DNA of 64,000 bases from Streptomyces griseoincarnatus (GCA_014649575.1 BMTH01000002.1:190423-254422), one strand, 5' to 3'; counted from the first letter of the stretch, positions 19,355 to 28,244 are shown. Notes: a model not told the origin generated them from the sequence alone. A program made the numbers and translations.

Positions 19355-20113
19355 TCAGACGGCCGCGGGCACGGCGAGGGCGGCCAGCAGGGGCAGGTGG
19401 TCGGTGGCCGCCCGCAGGTCCGTCTCCGTGACCCCGGGCTGGTCGTACGGCACGCCGCAGCCCAGCACCTCGACGCCCTCGGTGACGAACAGGGCGTCGA
19501 TGCGCTTGGGCGGGTCGGTGTGCGTCCAGGTGTGCTCGCCGCCCCAGGGCGCGGCGGTGCGGCAGTCCGTCAGGGTGCCGGCCAGCCGCCGGAAGGTGCG
19601 CCCGGCCGGGTCGTCGTTGAGGTCGCCGCCCGCGACGGCGTGGTCCACGCCCATTCCGGCCACCCGGTCCAGCAGCATCCCGCCCTGCTCGTAACGCTCG
19701 CCCTTCTCCAGTGACAGGTGGCAGCTCAGCACGCCGAGCCGGGCCCCGCCGAACCGCACGACGGCGGTGGCGAAGCCGCGCCGGTGCCGCCCCGGGGTGA
19801 GCGGCAGCAGCACGTCCTCGGTCCGCTCGACGGTGGCCCGCAGGGAGCACAGCAGGGCGGGTCCGGCGGCGGTCGCGCCGCCGGAGAGGACGACCAGTCC
19901 GGAGTCGGAGGCGAGCCGGGCGAGTTTCTTGCGCCAGCGGAAGAACCGCGGCGCCTCCTGGAGCAGCACCAGGTCGGGCGCGCAGGCGCCGATCACCCGG
20001 GCGAGGGCGGCGGTGTCGTCCTTCATCGAGCGGATGTTGTAGCTGAGCACCCGGACGACGGCCGAGCCGTCGGCGTCGGTGCGGGACCCTGGCAGCAGCT
20101 CAGTCGTCGCCAT
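19355..20113 (-). CDS. Endonuclease/exonuclease/phosphatase family protein
   Basis: 252 residues of the Mg-dependent EEP fold: VRVLSYNIRSMKDD near the start, LVLLQEAPRF (Glu metal ligand), AVAGGDLNDDPAG (Asp-Asn pair), IDALFVTEG and ATDHLPLLA (catalytic His) at the end. The family includes DNA repair nucleases and lipid phosphatases; sequence alone does not say which. ATG 20113 is used; TTG 20122 is possible because no clear ribosome site marks either. Confidence 0.88.
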   Translation of the reverse strand: MATTELLPGSRTDADGSAVVRVLSYNIRSMKDDTAALARVIGACAPDLVLLQEAPRFFRWRKKLARLASDSGLVVLSGGATAAGPALLCSLRATVERTEDVLLPLTPGRHRRGFATAVVRFGGARLGVLSCHLSLEKGERYEQGGMLLDRVAGMGVDHAVAGGDLNDDPAGRTFRRLAGTLTDCRTAAPWGGEHTWTHTDPPKRIDALFVTEGVEVLGCGVPYDQPGVTETDLRAATDHLPLLAALAVPAAV

Positions 20114-20154
20114 GCGGATCAAGATACGCCGCGGGGGCCTCCCGGGAACGGCGA

Positions 20155-20188
20155 CGCCCGCCGTTCCCCTCGGGAGGTCGGGCGGGCG
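20155..20188 (-). terminator. Hairpin after glucokinase gene
   Basis: CGCCCGCC (20155-20162) pairs with GGCGGGCG (20181-20188), with further pairing CCTC/GAGG in the loop. It follows the glkA stop on the minus strand and precedes the next gene's start, so it is probably the glkA terminator. Confidence 0.55.
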
Positions 20189-20210
20189 CCGGCCGGGTGC
20201 CGATGGGCCG

Positions 20211-21164
20211 TCACATGACGGGGTCGGGCTCGCGGGCGAGGTCGGCGGCGCCGACCAGGCCGGCCTTGTTGCCGAGCTGGGCGCCGAGGACGTCGGCGAC
20301 GGGACGCCAGTTCCCGCCGACCAGCCAGCGGCGGTACGACTTGCGGATCGGGCCGAGGACCAGCTCGCCCTCGTCGGAGAGGCCGCCGCCGACGATGAAC
20401 GCGGACGGGTCGAACAGGGAGGCGAGGTCGGCCAGGCCCGCGCCGACCCAGCGGGCCAGCTCGCGGTAGGAGTCGACGGCCACCCGGTCGCCCTGGCGGG
20501 CTGCCATGGAGACGTGCTTGCCCTCGATGCCCTCGGGGGTGCCGTCGCCGAGCGAGAGCAGGGTCTGGGCCTGCTCGGGGGTGGCGTTGGCGCGCTGCTT
20601 GGCGTAGCGGACGAGGGCGCGGCCGGAGGCGTACTGCTCCCAGCAGCCCTGGGAGCCGCAGCCGCACAGCAGGCCGTCCGGCACCATGCGGATGTGGCCG
20701 AACTCGGCGGCCACGCCGAAGTGGCCGCGGCGCAGCTTGTTCCCGATGATCACGCCGCCGCCGAGGCCGGTGCCCAGGGTGATGCAGATGACGTTGCGGT
20801 GGCCCTTGCCCGCGCCGAACTTGTACTCGCCCCAGGCCGCCGCGTTGGCGTCGTTCTCCACGACGACCGGGAGGCCCACGCGGGCCTCGACCTTCTCCTT
20901 CAGCGGCTCGTTGCGCCAGTGGATGTTCGGGGCGAAGTAGACCTCGGAGCGCTGGCGGTTGACGTATCCGGCCGCGCCGATGCCCACGCCGACGATGTCG
21001 TGTCCGGCGCGTGCTCCCTCCACCGCGGAGGCGATGGCGTCCACGATCTCCTCGGACGTGCCCGGGGTCGGCACCTTGTGGGTCGAGAGGATGGTGCCTT
21101 CCTCGTCGACCACGCCGGCCGCGATCTTCGTGCCGCCGATGTCGACGCCGATGGTGAGTCCCAT
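20211..21164 (-). CDS. glkA: Glucokinase (ROK family)
   Basis: A 317-residue ATP-dependent glucokinase. The N-terminal IGVDIGGTKIAAGVVD phosphate loop, the EFGHIRMVPDGLLCGCGSQG zinc/ROK signature (Cys-x-Cys-x4-Cys) and the glucose-contacting ENDANAAAWGE block are intact. In Streptomyces GlkA is both the main glucose kinase and a known mediator of carbon catabolite repression. The gene upstream is the SCO2127-like protein, which has itself been tied to glucose repression. Start ATG 21164; length is standard. Confidence 0.96.
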   Translation of the reverse strand: MGLTIGVDIGGTKIAAGVVDEEGTILSTHKVPTPGTSEEIVDAIASAVEGARAGHDIVGVGIGAAGYVNRQRSEVYFAPNIHWRNEPLKEKVEARVGLPVVVENDANAAAWGEYKFGAGKGHRNVICITLGTGLGGGVIIGNKLRRGHFGVAAEFGHIRMVPDGLLCGCGSQGCWEQYASGRALVRYAKQRANATPEQAQTLLSLGDGTPEGIEGKHVSMAARQGDRVAVDSYRELARWVGAGLADLASLFDPSAFIVGGGLSDEGELVLGPIRKSYRRWLVGGNWRPVADVLGAQLGNKAGLVGAADLAREPDPVM

Positions 21165-21280
21165 GAATCCCTCAGTTTCGGTCGAGCCCCGCTACGCCAA
21201 CGGTACCCGAGGTGACGGGCGCGCCGTCCCTGTGTCCGCAGGCCGGGCGGCCCGGAACCACCGAGGGGTCCGGGCCGGGC

Positions 21281-21949
21281 TCAGTCCAGGTCGATGGGCT
21301 CGCCGGGGCCGGTGCCGGGGTCGTCGCCGGGGTCGCGGCGCTCTTCGGGGGCGCGGGGCGGGGTGTCGCGCGCCGTCCAGCGGCGCTCCTGGTCCTGCAC
21401 GGCGGAGCGGTAGGCGGCGAGGAGTTCGCTGCCGGCGGCGGCGAGGTGGTCGAAGACGTCCGGGTTGCGTTCGATGACGGGTTCGACGGCGGCCTTCGCC
21501 TGCTGCACGACCTGGCGGACCACCTGCTGGGCGGCGGGTCCCGCGACCGCGCCGAGCAGCGGTGACTGGAGGTCGGAGAGTTTGTCGGCGACCGCGTCGA
21601 CGAGCTTCTTGAACTCCTCGGCGGCGGAACCGGGAGGCGTGCCGTGGCGCGCGCGGCGGCGGGCCCGCTCGGCTTCCAGGTCCTCGGCGGCGGCGGTGGC
21701 CCAGGCGTCGTCGTGGACCTCGGAGGGGGCCTCGGCGGGCACATCGGAGGGCGCGTCGGCGCGGGCTCCGGAGGGTGCGTCGGCGCGGACCTCGGAGGCC
21801 GCGGTGGCCCAGGCGTCGTCGTGGACCTCGGAGGGGGCCTCGGCGGGCACATCGGCGCGGTCGGCCCGGGCGTCGTCGGCCCGCTTGCCGTAGGTCTCGT
21901 CGCCGGCCTCGTTCCCGGTGTCGTCGGGCGGGGGGAGCTGTTCGCTCAT
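21281..21949 (-). CDS. SCO2127-like protein upstream of glucokinase
   Basis: 222 residues, very acidic and alanine-rich for the first 110, then an amphipathic helical part (AAEEFKKLVDAVADKLSDLQ, VRQVVQQAKAAVEPVIERNP). The N-terminal part carries a 36-residue repeat unit, seen in DNA as an exact 55-base direct repeat. It lies 116 bases upstream of glkA on the same strand. In S. coelicolor the gene in this place, SCO2127, restored glucose repression in mutants in published work; the biochemical activity remains unclear and no catalytic motif is visible here. Confidence 0.82.
   Translation of the reverse strand: MSEQLPPPDDTGNEAGDETYGKRADDARADRADVPAEAPSEVHDDAWATAASEVRADAPSGARADAPSDVPAEAPSEVHDDAWATAAAEDLEAERARRRARHGTPPGSAAEEFKKLVDAVADKLSDLQSPLLGAVAGPAAQQVVRQVVQQAKAAVEPVIERNPDVFDHLAAAGSELLAAYRSAVQDQERRWTARDTPPRAPEERRDPGDDPGTGPGEPIDLD
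21693..21855. repeat. Exact 55-base direct repeat inside the SCO2127-like gene
   Basis: Positions 21693-21747 and 21801-21855 are identical and lie 108 bases apart, a multiple of three. The protein therefore repeats the block DVPAEAPSEVHDDAWATAA with related linker sequence between. It is probably a recent in-frame duplication within a disordered region. Confidence 0.9.
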
Positions 21950-22007
21950 GACGGACTCCTTGACTGCGGGTGGCCCCCTCGACGGTACCCGAACGGCCGT
22001 CGCGGCT

Positions 22008-23159
22008 TCACCGGGTGCGCGGCCAGAGCTCCGGATCGGGCCGGAAGCGGATGCGCAGCTCGCCCTCGCGGAGGGCGGCGCCGTCGACGGTGCAGCGGCG
22101 CAGCGCGGAGGGCAGCGGGACGACGCGGCGGAACGGTCCGGCGGTGACGGTCAGTTCGTCGCCGCGGCGGACGAGGTCGAGGGAGTCGCGGCGGGCGCCG
22201 GGCAGGGGGAGGTGCCAGACCAGGACGCCGTCCTCGGCGATCCGGTCGGTGACCGGCCAGCGGACCGGGCCGGTGACCGCGGGGGCCACGGGCGCCGCGA
22301 GGGCGGCGAGGTCGTCGGCGCCGCGGGGGTCGCGGCCGAGGTGGGCCACGGGGTGCACGGTGTGCTCCTCGCGCCATTCGTCCAGCGTCTTGCGCTGCTG
22401 GGCGACGGGCCCGGCGAGCCATCCGGCCGCCTCGCTCTCCGGCAGGACGCGGTTGGCGACGACCGCGTCCAGGCGCAGCCCGCGCAGGGCGACGCCGAGG
22501 GCGGCGGTGCGCAGGGCGTCGGCGCCGGCGGGCCCCGGTTCGGCGACCAGGCGTACGGCGGTGCCGCGGTCGGCGAGGAGGGCCTGGACGGCGGCGAGCT
22601 GGAGGTCGAGGCGGGCGGCCGTCTCGTAGATCCACTCCGCGGGCATCGGGACGCCCGCGAGCCGCCCGAGCACCGGGCGCAGGGCGCGGGCGGCCTGCCG
22701 CTCGGGGGGCAGCAGGCGGCGCAGGACGCGGCGGAGCTCCTCGGGCAGGGCGAGGAGGGCGAGTGCGCGGGGGGCGGCGGGCAGGTCGACGACGAGGAGA
22801 TCGTAGGCGTCCTCGGAGGCGGCGGCGTCCCGCAGGGCGCGCAGCACGGCGAGTTCCTCGGCGCCGGGGAGGGGGCCGGTCTCCTCGGGCACCAGGCGGG
22901 AGGCGCCGAGCAGGTCCAGCGCACCGCCCGCGCGCTCCTGCAACGCGGCGAGGTCGGCCCGGAACCCCGCGTCCGCGTCGACCCGCCGCACGGTGAGCCC
23001 GGGAAGGTCCGCGTCCCCCAGCACCGGCCCCAGGGCGTCCCCCGGACCGGCCCCCAGCAGCAGCGTGCGGGTGCCCTCACGGGCGGCGGCGAACGCGGTG
23101 GCGGCCGCGACAGTGGTGCGGCCGCTGCCGCCGGGGCCGGTGATCAGGAGGGTGCGCAT
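22008..23159 (-). CDS. ArsA/GET3-like ATPase with altered P-loop
   Basis: 383 residues of the anion-transporting ATPase family, matching M. tuberculosis Rv2184c by position. The N-terminal P-loop reads GPGGSGRTT, where ArsA/Get3 proteins have GKGGVGKT: both the signature Lys and the Walker A Lys are replaced (Pro and Arg). The C-terminal 70 residues form an ArsA HSP20-like domain. ATPase activity is therefore uncertain. Start ATG 23159. It may act with the SRPBCC protein encoded just upstream, since the same pair is adjacent in mycobacteria. Confidence 0.85.
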   Translation of the reverse strand: MRTLLITGPGGSGRTTVAAATAFAAAREGTRTLLLGAGPGDALGPVLGDADLPGLTVRRVDADAGFRADLAALQERAGGALDLLGASRLVPEETGPLPGAEELAVLRALRDAAASEDAYDLLVVDLPAAPRALALLALPEELRRVLRRLLPPERQAARALRPVLGRLAGVPMPAEWIYETAARLDLQLAAVQALLADRGTAVRLVAEPGPAGADALRTAALGVALRGLRLDAVVANRVLPESEAAGWLAGPVAQQRKTLDEWREEHTVHPVAHLGRDPRGADDLAALAAPVAPAVTGPVRWPVTDRIAEDGVLVWHLPLPGARRDSLDLVRRGDELTVTAGPFRRVVPLPSALRRCTVDGAALREGELRIRFRPDPELWPRTR

Positions 23160-23205
23160 GGAGGTGCACGCTACCGTTCGGCCACGCGCGGGCCTCCGAC
23201 CCGGA

Positions 23206-23240
23206 CCCCGCTCCTCAAGCGCCGGAGGGGCTGATTCCGG
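23206..23240. repeat. Intergenic repeat (CTCCTCAAGCGC...CTGATTCC type) entering a gene end
   Basis: GCTCCTCAAGCGCCGGAGGG followed by GCTGATTCCGG is the common Streptomyces CTCAAGCGC repeat, seen again at 36502-36549. Here it covers the last codons and TGA stop of the SRPBCC gene on the minus strand. Confidence 0.75.
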
Positions 23241-23670
23241 ACTCCACGCGCTTCTTCAGGCCCGCCAGGGCGCGGTCGATGATGACCTTCTCCGCCTTGC
23301 GCTTGATCATGCCGAGCATCGGGATCTTGACGTCGACGGTCAGGCGGTAGGTCACCTCGGTGGTGTCCGCGCCGGCGGGGGCGAGGACGTAGGAGCCGTC
23401 GAGGGAGCGGAGCATCTGGGACTTCACCAGGGTCCAGGAGACCTCGTGCGGGCCGCTCCAGGTGTACGCCAGGGTCTGGTCGTCCTTGATCGCGCCGGCG
23501 TCCATGACCAGGCGCACCTGCTCGGCGCGGCCCTCGGCGTCGGTTTCGAGGACCTCCGCCTCCTTCACCTCTCCCGTCCACTCGGGATAGCGGGCGAAGT
23601 CGGCGATCACCCCCATCACGTCGGCCGGTGCCGCCTCGATGGTGATGCTCGAGCTGGTGTGTTCCGCCAT
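23215..23670 (-). CDS. SRPBCC (START/polyketide cyclase-like) family protein
   Basis: A 151-residue single START-like domain (SSITIEAAPADVMGVIADF onward), a helix-grip fold that holds lipids or other hydrophobic ligands. ATG 23670 has GGAGGAG about 10 bases upstream. The last residues ESGISPSGA come from an intergenic repeat that has become coding. M. tuberculosis Rv2185c matches in fold and place, next to an ArsA-like ATPase and near the acyl-CoA ligase, so a role in lipid handling is plausible but unproved. Confidence 0.9.
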   Translation of the reverse strand: MAEHTSSSITIEAAPADVMGVIADFARYPEWTGEVKEAEVLETDAEGRAEQVRLVMDAGAIKDDQTLAYTWSGPHEVSWTLVKSQMLRSLDGSYVLAPAGADTTEVTYRLTVDVKIPMLGMIKRKAEKVIIDRALAGLKKRVESGISPSGA

Positions 23671-23813
23671 CGCCGTGGCTCCTCCAGATGCGGGCCGGTA
23701 GGTCGTCCTCGCCGTGCGTGGGCCGGACGGCGCACGCGCGTGCAGCGGAAGGCTACCGCGCACCGCCCGTACCGAGATCACCCGACCTGGGGGCGTCGGC
23801 GCCGAGGGGCGTC

Positions 23814-24611
23814 TCAGAACTCCAGTGCCCAGGGCCGGCCGGTGCTCGCGAAGTGCCCCACGTTGACGCACTCGGTGGCGCCGATCCGCATCCGCCGCAC
23901 CAGCGGCTGGTGGACGTGACCGAACAGCGAGTAGCGGGGACGGGTACGGCGTATCGCCTCCAGCAGCGCCGTGCTGCCGCGCTCGAAGCGGCGGGCGACG
24001 GTGTCGTAGACCAGCTCGGGGACCTCCGGCGGGATGTGCGTGCACAGCACGTCGACCTCGCCGACGGCCTCGATCTTCGCCGCGTACTCCTCGTCGTCGA
24101 TCTCGTACGGCGTGCGCATCGGGGTGCGCAGGCCGCCGCCGACGAAACCGAAGGTCCAGCCGCCGATCTCCACCCGCTGCCCGTCGAGCACGGTGGTGCC
24201 GGGCCCGGCGTACTCCCGCCACAGGGGCGGCACGTCGACGTTGCCGTAGGTGGCGTACGTAGGAGTGGGGAAGGCGGCGAACAGCTCCGCGTACTGTTTG
24301 CGCACCGCCGTCTCGATCGCCGTCGCCCGGTCGACGTCGATGCCGGCCCACAGTCCGCGCTGGAAGTCGCGCGCCTCCTCGAAGCGGCGGGCGGTGCGCA
24401 GCTCCACGATGCGGTGGGCGTTCTCCGTGCCGAACAGGTCGGGGAAGATGCCGCGCGAGTGGTCGGCGTAGTCGAGGAACAGCACCAGGTCACCGAGGCA
24501 GACCAGGGCGTCGGCGCCCTCCTTGGCACGGGCGAGGTCGGCCGCGTTGCCGTGTACGTCGCTGACCACGTGGACGCGGGTGCTGCGCCCGCCGCCGGGT
24601 GAGGATGCCAT
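23814..24611 (-). CDS. Metallophosphoesterase
   Basis: 265 residues of the calcineurin-like fold: VHVVSDVHGNAADL (D-x-H), LVCLGDLVLFLDY (GD-x2), YATYGNVD (GN, with the usual D/H partly changed), LCTHIPPE (H) and LFGHVHQPLVRR (GH-x-H). Metal ligands are complete except that the GNHD motif reads GNVD. The substrate may be a nucleotide, phosphoprotein or phospholipid. Start ATG 24611 is the first Met ahead of the fold; no strong ribosome site is visible. Confidence 0.87.
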   Translation of the reverse strand: MASSPGGGRSTRVHVVSDVHGNAADLARAKEGADALVCLGDLVLFLDYADHSRGIFPDLFGTENAHRIVELRTARRFEEARDFQRGLWAGIDVDRATAIETAVRKQYAELFAAFPTPTYATYGNVDVPPLWREYAGPGTTVLDGQRVEIGGWTFGFVGGGLRTPMRTPYEIDDEEYAAKIEAVGEVDVLCTHIPPEVPELVYDTVARRFERGSTALLEAIRRTRPRYSLFGHVHQPLVRRMRIGATECVNVGHFASTGRPWALEF

Positions 24612-24907
24612 GGCGATCAAGCCTAATCGTGTGGGGCATACGTGAACAATGGCGGTCCTACCTGCGGTTACTGGCTCGCCGGTTGCGCCGTGGACTACTG
24701 TGCGCAATGAAACACCAAGCTGTGTGACGCAGCGAACATCTGGCAGGGTCCCCCTGTCGTGACAGCCATACCGGCGGGTAACGTCCGGGCAGTCCAGTCG
24801 TGCTCGGGATTTCAACCAGTGAATTCGCGAGCACCCGCCCGAGCCTTGGACCGCACCGTCGCATCGCACAACGTCGTGGCGCCGGCGCCCTAAGAGGAGC
24901 AGCAGTC

Positions 24908-26704
24908 TTGCGCGAGTTCAGCCTTCCGGCCCTGTACGAGGTCCCTGCGGACGGCAACATGACCGACATCGTCCGCCGAAACGCCGCGCAGCACCCTGAC
25001 GTCGCCGTCATGGCCCGCAAGGTCGCCGGCACGTGGCAGGACGTGACGGCCACCACCTTCCTCGCGGAGGTGCGGGCCGCCGCCAAGGGCCTGATCGCGG
25101 CGGGCGTGCAGCCCGGCGACCGGGTCGGCCTGATGTCCCGCACCCGTTACGAGTGGACGCTGCTCGACTTCGCGATCTGGAGCGCCGGCGCGATCACCGT
25201 GCCGGTGTACGAGACCAGTTCGGCGGAGCAGGTCGCGTGGATCCTCGGCGACTCCGGTGCCACCGCCTGCCTGGTGGAGCTCGACTCGCACGCGGCGACC
25301 GTGGAGTCCGTGCGCGACCGGCTGCCCGGGCTGAAGAACGTGTGGCAGATCGAGGGCGGCGGGCTGGAGGAGCTGGGCCGCCTCGGCGCGGACGTCGGCG
25401 ACGAGACGGTCGAGGAGCGTTCCTCGGTCGCCAAGGCCGACGACCCGGCGACCATCGTGTACACCTCGGGCACCACCGGACGCCCCAAGGGCTGTGTGCT
25501 CACCCACCGCAACTTCTTCGCCGAGTGCGGCAACATCGTGGAGCGGCTGCGTCCGCTGTTCCGCACCGGTGAGTGCTCGGTGCTGCTGTTCCTGCCGCTC
25601 GCCCACGTCTTCGGGCGGATGGTGCAGATCGCGCCGATGGTGGCGCCGATCAAGCTGGGCTGCGTCCCGGACATCAAGAACCTCACCGACGAGCTGGCCT
25701 CCTTCCGCCCGACGCTGGTCCTCGGTGTGCCGCGGGTCTTCGAGAAGGTCTACAACTCGGCGCGCGCCAAGGCGCAGGCGGACGGCAAGGGCAAGATCTT
25801 CGACAGGGCTGCCGACGCCGCGATCGCCTACAGCCAGGCGCTGGACTCCCCGGCGGGCCCGTCGTTCGGCCTGAAGGTCAAGCACAAGGTCTTCGACAAG
25901 CTGGTCTACAGCAAGCTCCGCGCCGTGCTGGGCGGACGCGGCGAGTACGCCATCTCCGGCGGCGCCCCGCTCGGCGAGCGCCTCGGCCACTTCTTCCGCG
26001 GCATCGGCTTCAGCGTGCTGGAGGGCTACGGCCTGACCGAGTCCTGCGCGGCCACCGCCTTCAACCCGTGGGACCGCCAGAAGATCGGCACGGTCGGCCA
26101 GCCGCTGCCCGGCTCGGTGGTGCGCATAGCGGACGACGGCGAGGTGCTGCTGCACGGCGAGCACCTGTTCAAGGAGTACTGGAACAACCCTGGGGCGACC
26201 GCCGAGGCGCTGGCCGACGGCTGGTTCCACACCGGGGACATCGGCACCCTGGACGAGGACGGCTACCTGCGGATCACCGGCCGGAAGAAGGAGATCCTGG
26301 TGACGGCCGGCGGCAAGAACGTCGCCCCGGCGGTCATCGAGGACCGCATCCGGGCGCACGCGCTGGTCGCGGAGTGCATGGTGGTCGGCGACGGGCGGCC
26401 GTTCGTGGGCGCGCTCATCACCATCGACGAGGAGTTCCTGGGCCGCTGGTGCGCCGAGCACGGCAAGCCGGAGGGGTCGACGGCGGCGTCGCTGTGCGAG
26501 GACCCGGATCTGCTGGCGGCGGTCCAGGACGCGGTGGACGACGGGAACGCGGCGGTGTCGAAGGCGGAGTCGGTGCGGAAGTTCCGGGTCCTTCCGGCGC
26601 AGTTCACGGAGGAGTCGGGGCATTTGACGCCTTCGCTGAAGCTGAAGCGGAATGTTGTGGCGAAGGATTACGCGCACGAGATCGAGGCGATCTACGCGAA
26701 GTGA
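24908..26704 (+). CDS. Long-chain fatty-acid-CoA ligase (FadD15-like)
   Basis: 598 residues of the adenylate-forming family. AMP motif IVYTSGTTGRPKGCVLTHRN near residue 185, ISGGAPLGERLGHFF, EGYGLTESCA, GWFHTGDIGTLDEDGYLRIT and the catalytic-lysine region GRKKEILVTAGGKNV are all present. It would activate fatty acids through acyl-AMP. A TTG start at 24908 is preferred: GAGGAG lies 8 bases upstream and the family-typical MREFSLPALYEVP begins there. M. tuberculosis fadD15 occupies the matching place beside pimB. Upstream 24612-24907 holds only the divergent promoter region. Confidence 0.94.
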   Translation: MREFSLPALYEVPADGNMTDIVRRNAAQHPDVAVMARKVAGTWQDVTATTFLAEVRAAAKGLIAAGVQPGDRVGLMSRTRYEWTLLDFAIWSAGAITVPVYETSSAEQVAWILGDSGATACLVELDSHAATVESVRDRLPGLKNVWQIEGGGLEELGRLGADVGDETVEERSSVAKADDPATIVYTSGTTGRPKGCVLTHRNFFAECGNIVERLRPLFRTGECSVLLFLPLAHVFGRMVQIAPMVAPIKLGCVPDIKNLTDELASFRPTLVLGVPRVFEKVYNSARAKAQADGKGKIFDRAADAAIAYSQALDSPAGPSFGLKVKHKVFDKLVYSKLRAVLGGRGEYAISGGAPLGERLGHFFRGIGFSVLEGYGLTESCAATAFNPWDRQKIGTVGQPLPGSVVRIADDGEVLLHGEHLFKEYWNNPGATAEALADGWFHTGDIGTLDEDGYLRITGRKKEILVTAGGKNVAPAVIEDRIRAHALVAECMVVGDGRPFVGALITIDEEFLGRWCAEHGKPEGSTAASLCEDPDLLAAVQDAVDDGNAAVSKAESVRKFRVLPAQFTEESGHLTPSLKLKRNVVAKDYAHEIEAIYAK

Positions 26705-26760
26705 TGGGTGTGGAGTAGCGCCAACTGGGGTGCCTGTGCTTGCCGTTGGCGTTGTGCGGG

Positions 26761-27062
26761 TGCGGGTGCGTGGGGGTTGTTCGCGCAGTTCCCCGCGCCC
26801 CTGAAGGGTGATATCCCCCCGTGGGGCAAGTGCCGCGCCGTGCGGGGTTGTTCGCGCAGTTCCCCGCGCCCCTGAGGGGTGATACCCGCCTGTGGGGCAA
26901 GTGTCGCGCCGTGGGGGCTTGTCGCGCAGTTCCCCGCGCCACCGAAGGGTGCCGCGCCGGGCGGGGTTGTTCGCGCAGTTCCACGCGCCCCTGAGGGGTG
27001 GTTTCCGCCCGTCGCGCAAGTGGCGCGCCATGGGGGCTGGTCGGGCCGTTCCCCGCGCCACC
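26761..27062 (+). repeat. Tandem array of the GCGCAGTTCCCCGCG repeat
   Basis: The gene-free stretch 26705-27100 holds five copies of GTTCGCGCAGTTCCCCGCGC with CCCTGAGGGGT-like ends, starting near 26779, 26849, 26919, 26969 and 27041. They are separated by variable spacers such as GGGCAAGTGCCGCGCCG. The copies differ at a few bases, and none is coding. Orientation is the same throughout. The array ends at the terminator of the next, leftward gene. Confidence 0.85.
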
Positions 27063-27103
27063 GACGCGGAAGGCCGTCCTCTTCGAGGGCGGCCTTCCGC
27101 GTC
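27063..27103 (-). terminator. Terminator overlapping the end of the glycosyltransferase gene
   Basis: GACGCGGAAGGCCG (27063-27076) pairs perfectly with CGGCCTTCCGCGTC (27090-27103), 14 pairs over a 13-base loop. On the minus strand the hairpin begins at the stop codon of the PimB-like gene (27102-27104). Confidence 0.8.
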
Positions 27104-28244
27104 AGAGCAGGGTCTTCAGCTTGTCCGCGAGGAGGTCCCAGCGCCATTTCTCCTCGACCCATTCCCGGCCTCTGCGGCCCATGCCGCGGCGCAGTTCCTC
27201 GTCGGCCAGGAGGGCGATGAGGCGTTCCGCGGTCCCGGCGGGCGAGTCGCCTCGGACGACCCAGCCCGTCTCGCCGTCGAGGACGGCGTCCGGGGCGCCG
27301 CCGGAGTCGCCGGCGACGACCGGGAGGCCGGTCGCGGACGCTTCCAGGTAGACGATGCCGAGGCCCTCCACGTCCAGGCCGCCGCGCCGGGTCCGGCAGG
27401 GCATCGCGAAGACGTCGCCGGCGCCGTAGTGGGCGGGCAGCTCGGACCAGGGGACGGAGCCGGTGAAGCGGACGGAGGCGGCGACACCGGTGTCGGCGGC
27501 GAGGCGGCGCAGGTCCTTCTCGTAGGGGCCGCCGCCGACGATCAGCAGGACGGCCTCCGGCTCGGCGGCGAGGACCGCGGGCATCGCCCGGATCAACGTG
27601 TCCTGGCCCTTGCGCGGCACGAGACGCGAGACGCACACGACCACCGGGCGGTCCGTGAGCCCCAGCCGGGCGCGCACCTCGTCCCCGCCCGAGCCGGGGT
27701 GGAAGGTCTTCTCGTCGACCCCGGGCGGCAGCTGCACCATGCGGGCGGCGGCCTCCGGGGTGAGGGCGCGGGCGATCCGGGAGCGGGTGTACTCGCCCAG
27801 GTAGGTGATCGTGTCCGTGGACTCCCCGACACGGCGCAGCAGCTGCCGTGCGGCGGGCAGCTGGGCCCAGCCGGCCTCGTGACCGTGGGTGGTGGCGACG
27901 ATCCGCTCGGCGCCCGCCCGTCGCAGCGCCGGCGCCATCAGGCCGAGCGGCGCCGCCGCCCCGAACCACACCGAGGTGCAGCCGTGCTCGCGCAGCAGCC
28001 CCACGGCCCGCCGGGTGGCGGCCGGGGTGGGCAGCAGCATCGTCGTACGGTCGCGGACGACGGTGAAGGGCTGCTCGGCGTCGAAGGCCGCGGTCGCCTC
28101 GACACCCTCCCGGGTGCGCTTCCAGGTGGACGCGTGGACGACGACGCGCTCCGGGTCCAGGCGCAGCGCCATGTTGTGCAGGAAGGCCTGGATGCCGCCG
28201 GGACGGGGCGGGAAGTCGTTGGTGACGATCAGGGTCTTGTGCAT
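27102..28244 (-). CDS. GT4 glycosyltransferase, PimB'-like mannosyltransferase
   Basis: 380 residues with a GT-B fold. The N-terminal IVTNDFPPRPGGIQAFLHNM, nucleotide-binding CVSRLVPRKGQD and the donor-site DVEGLGIVYLEASATGLPVV (E-x7-E) match PimB' enzymes, which add the second mannose to phosphatidylinositol mannoside using GDP-mannose. M. tuberculosis pimB (Rv2188c) lies next to fadD15 in the same order. Whether this organism makes PIMs by this enzyme is inferred. Start ATG 28244. Confidence 0.9.
   Translation of the reverse strand: MHKTLIVTNDFPPRPGGIQAFLHNMALRLDPERVVVHASTWKRTREGVEATAAFDAEQPFTVVRDRTTMLLPTPAATRRAVGLLREHGCTSVWFGAAAPLGLMAPALRRAGAERIVATTHGHEAGWAQLPAARQLLRRVGESTDTITYLGEYTRSRIARALTPEAAARMVQLPPGVDEKTFHPGSGGDEVRARLGLTDRPVVVCVSRLVPRKGQDTLIRAMPAVLAAEPEAVLLIVGGGPYEKDLRRLAADTGVAASVRFTGSVPWSELPAHYGAGDVFAMPCRTRRGGLDVEGLGIVYLEASATGLPVVAGDSGGAPDAVLDGETGWVVRGDSPAGTAERLIALLADEELRRGMGRRGREWVEEKWRWDLLADKLKTLL

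Noticed and set aside
24890..27061. 723-codon minus-strand frame opposite the acyl-CoA ligase
   Set aside because: Antisense shadow of the ligase plus translated intergenic repeat; no motif.
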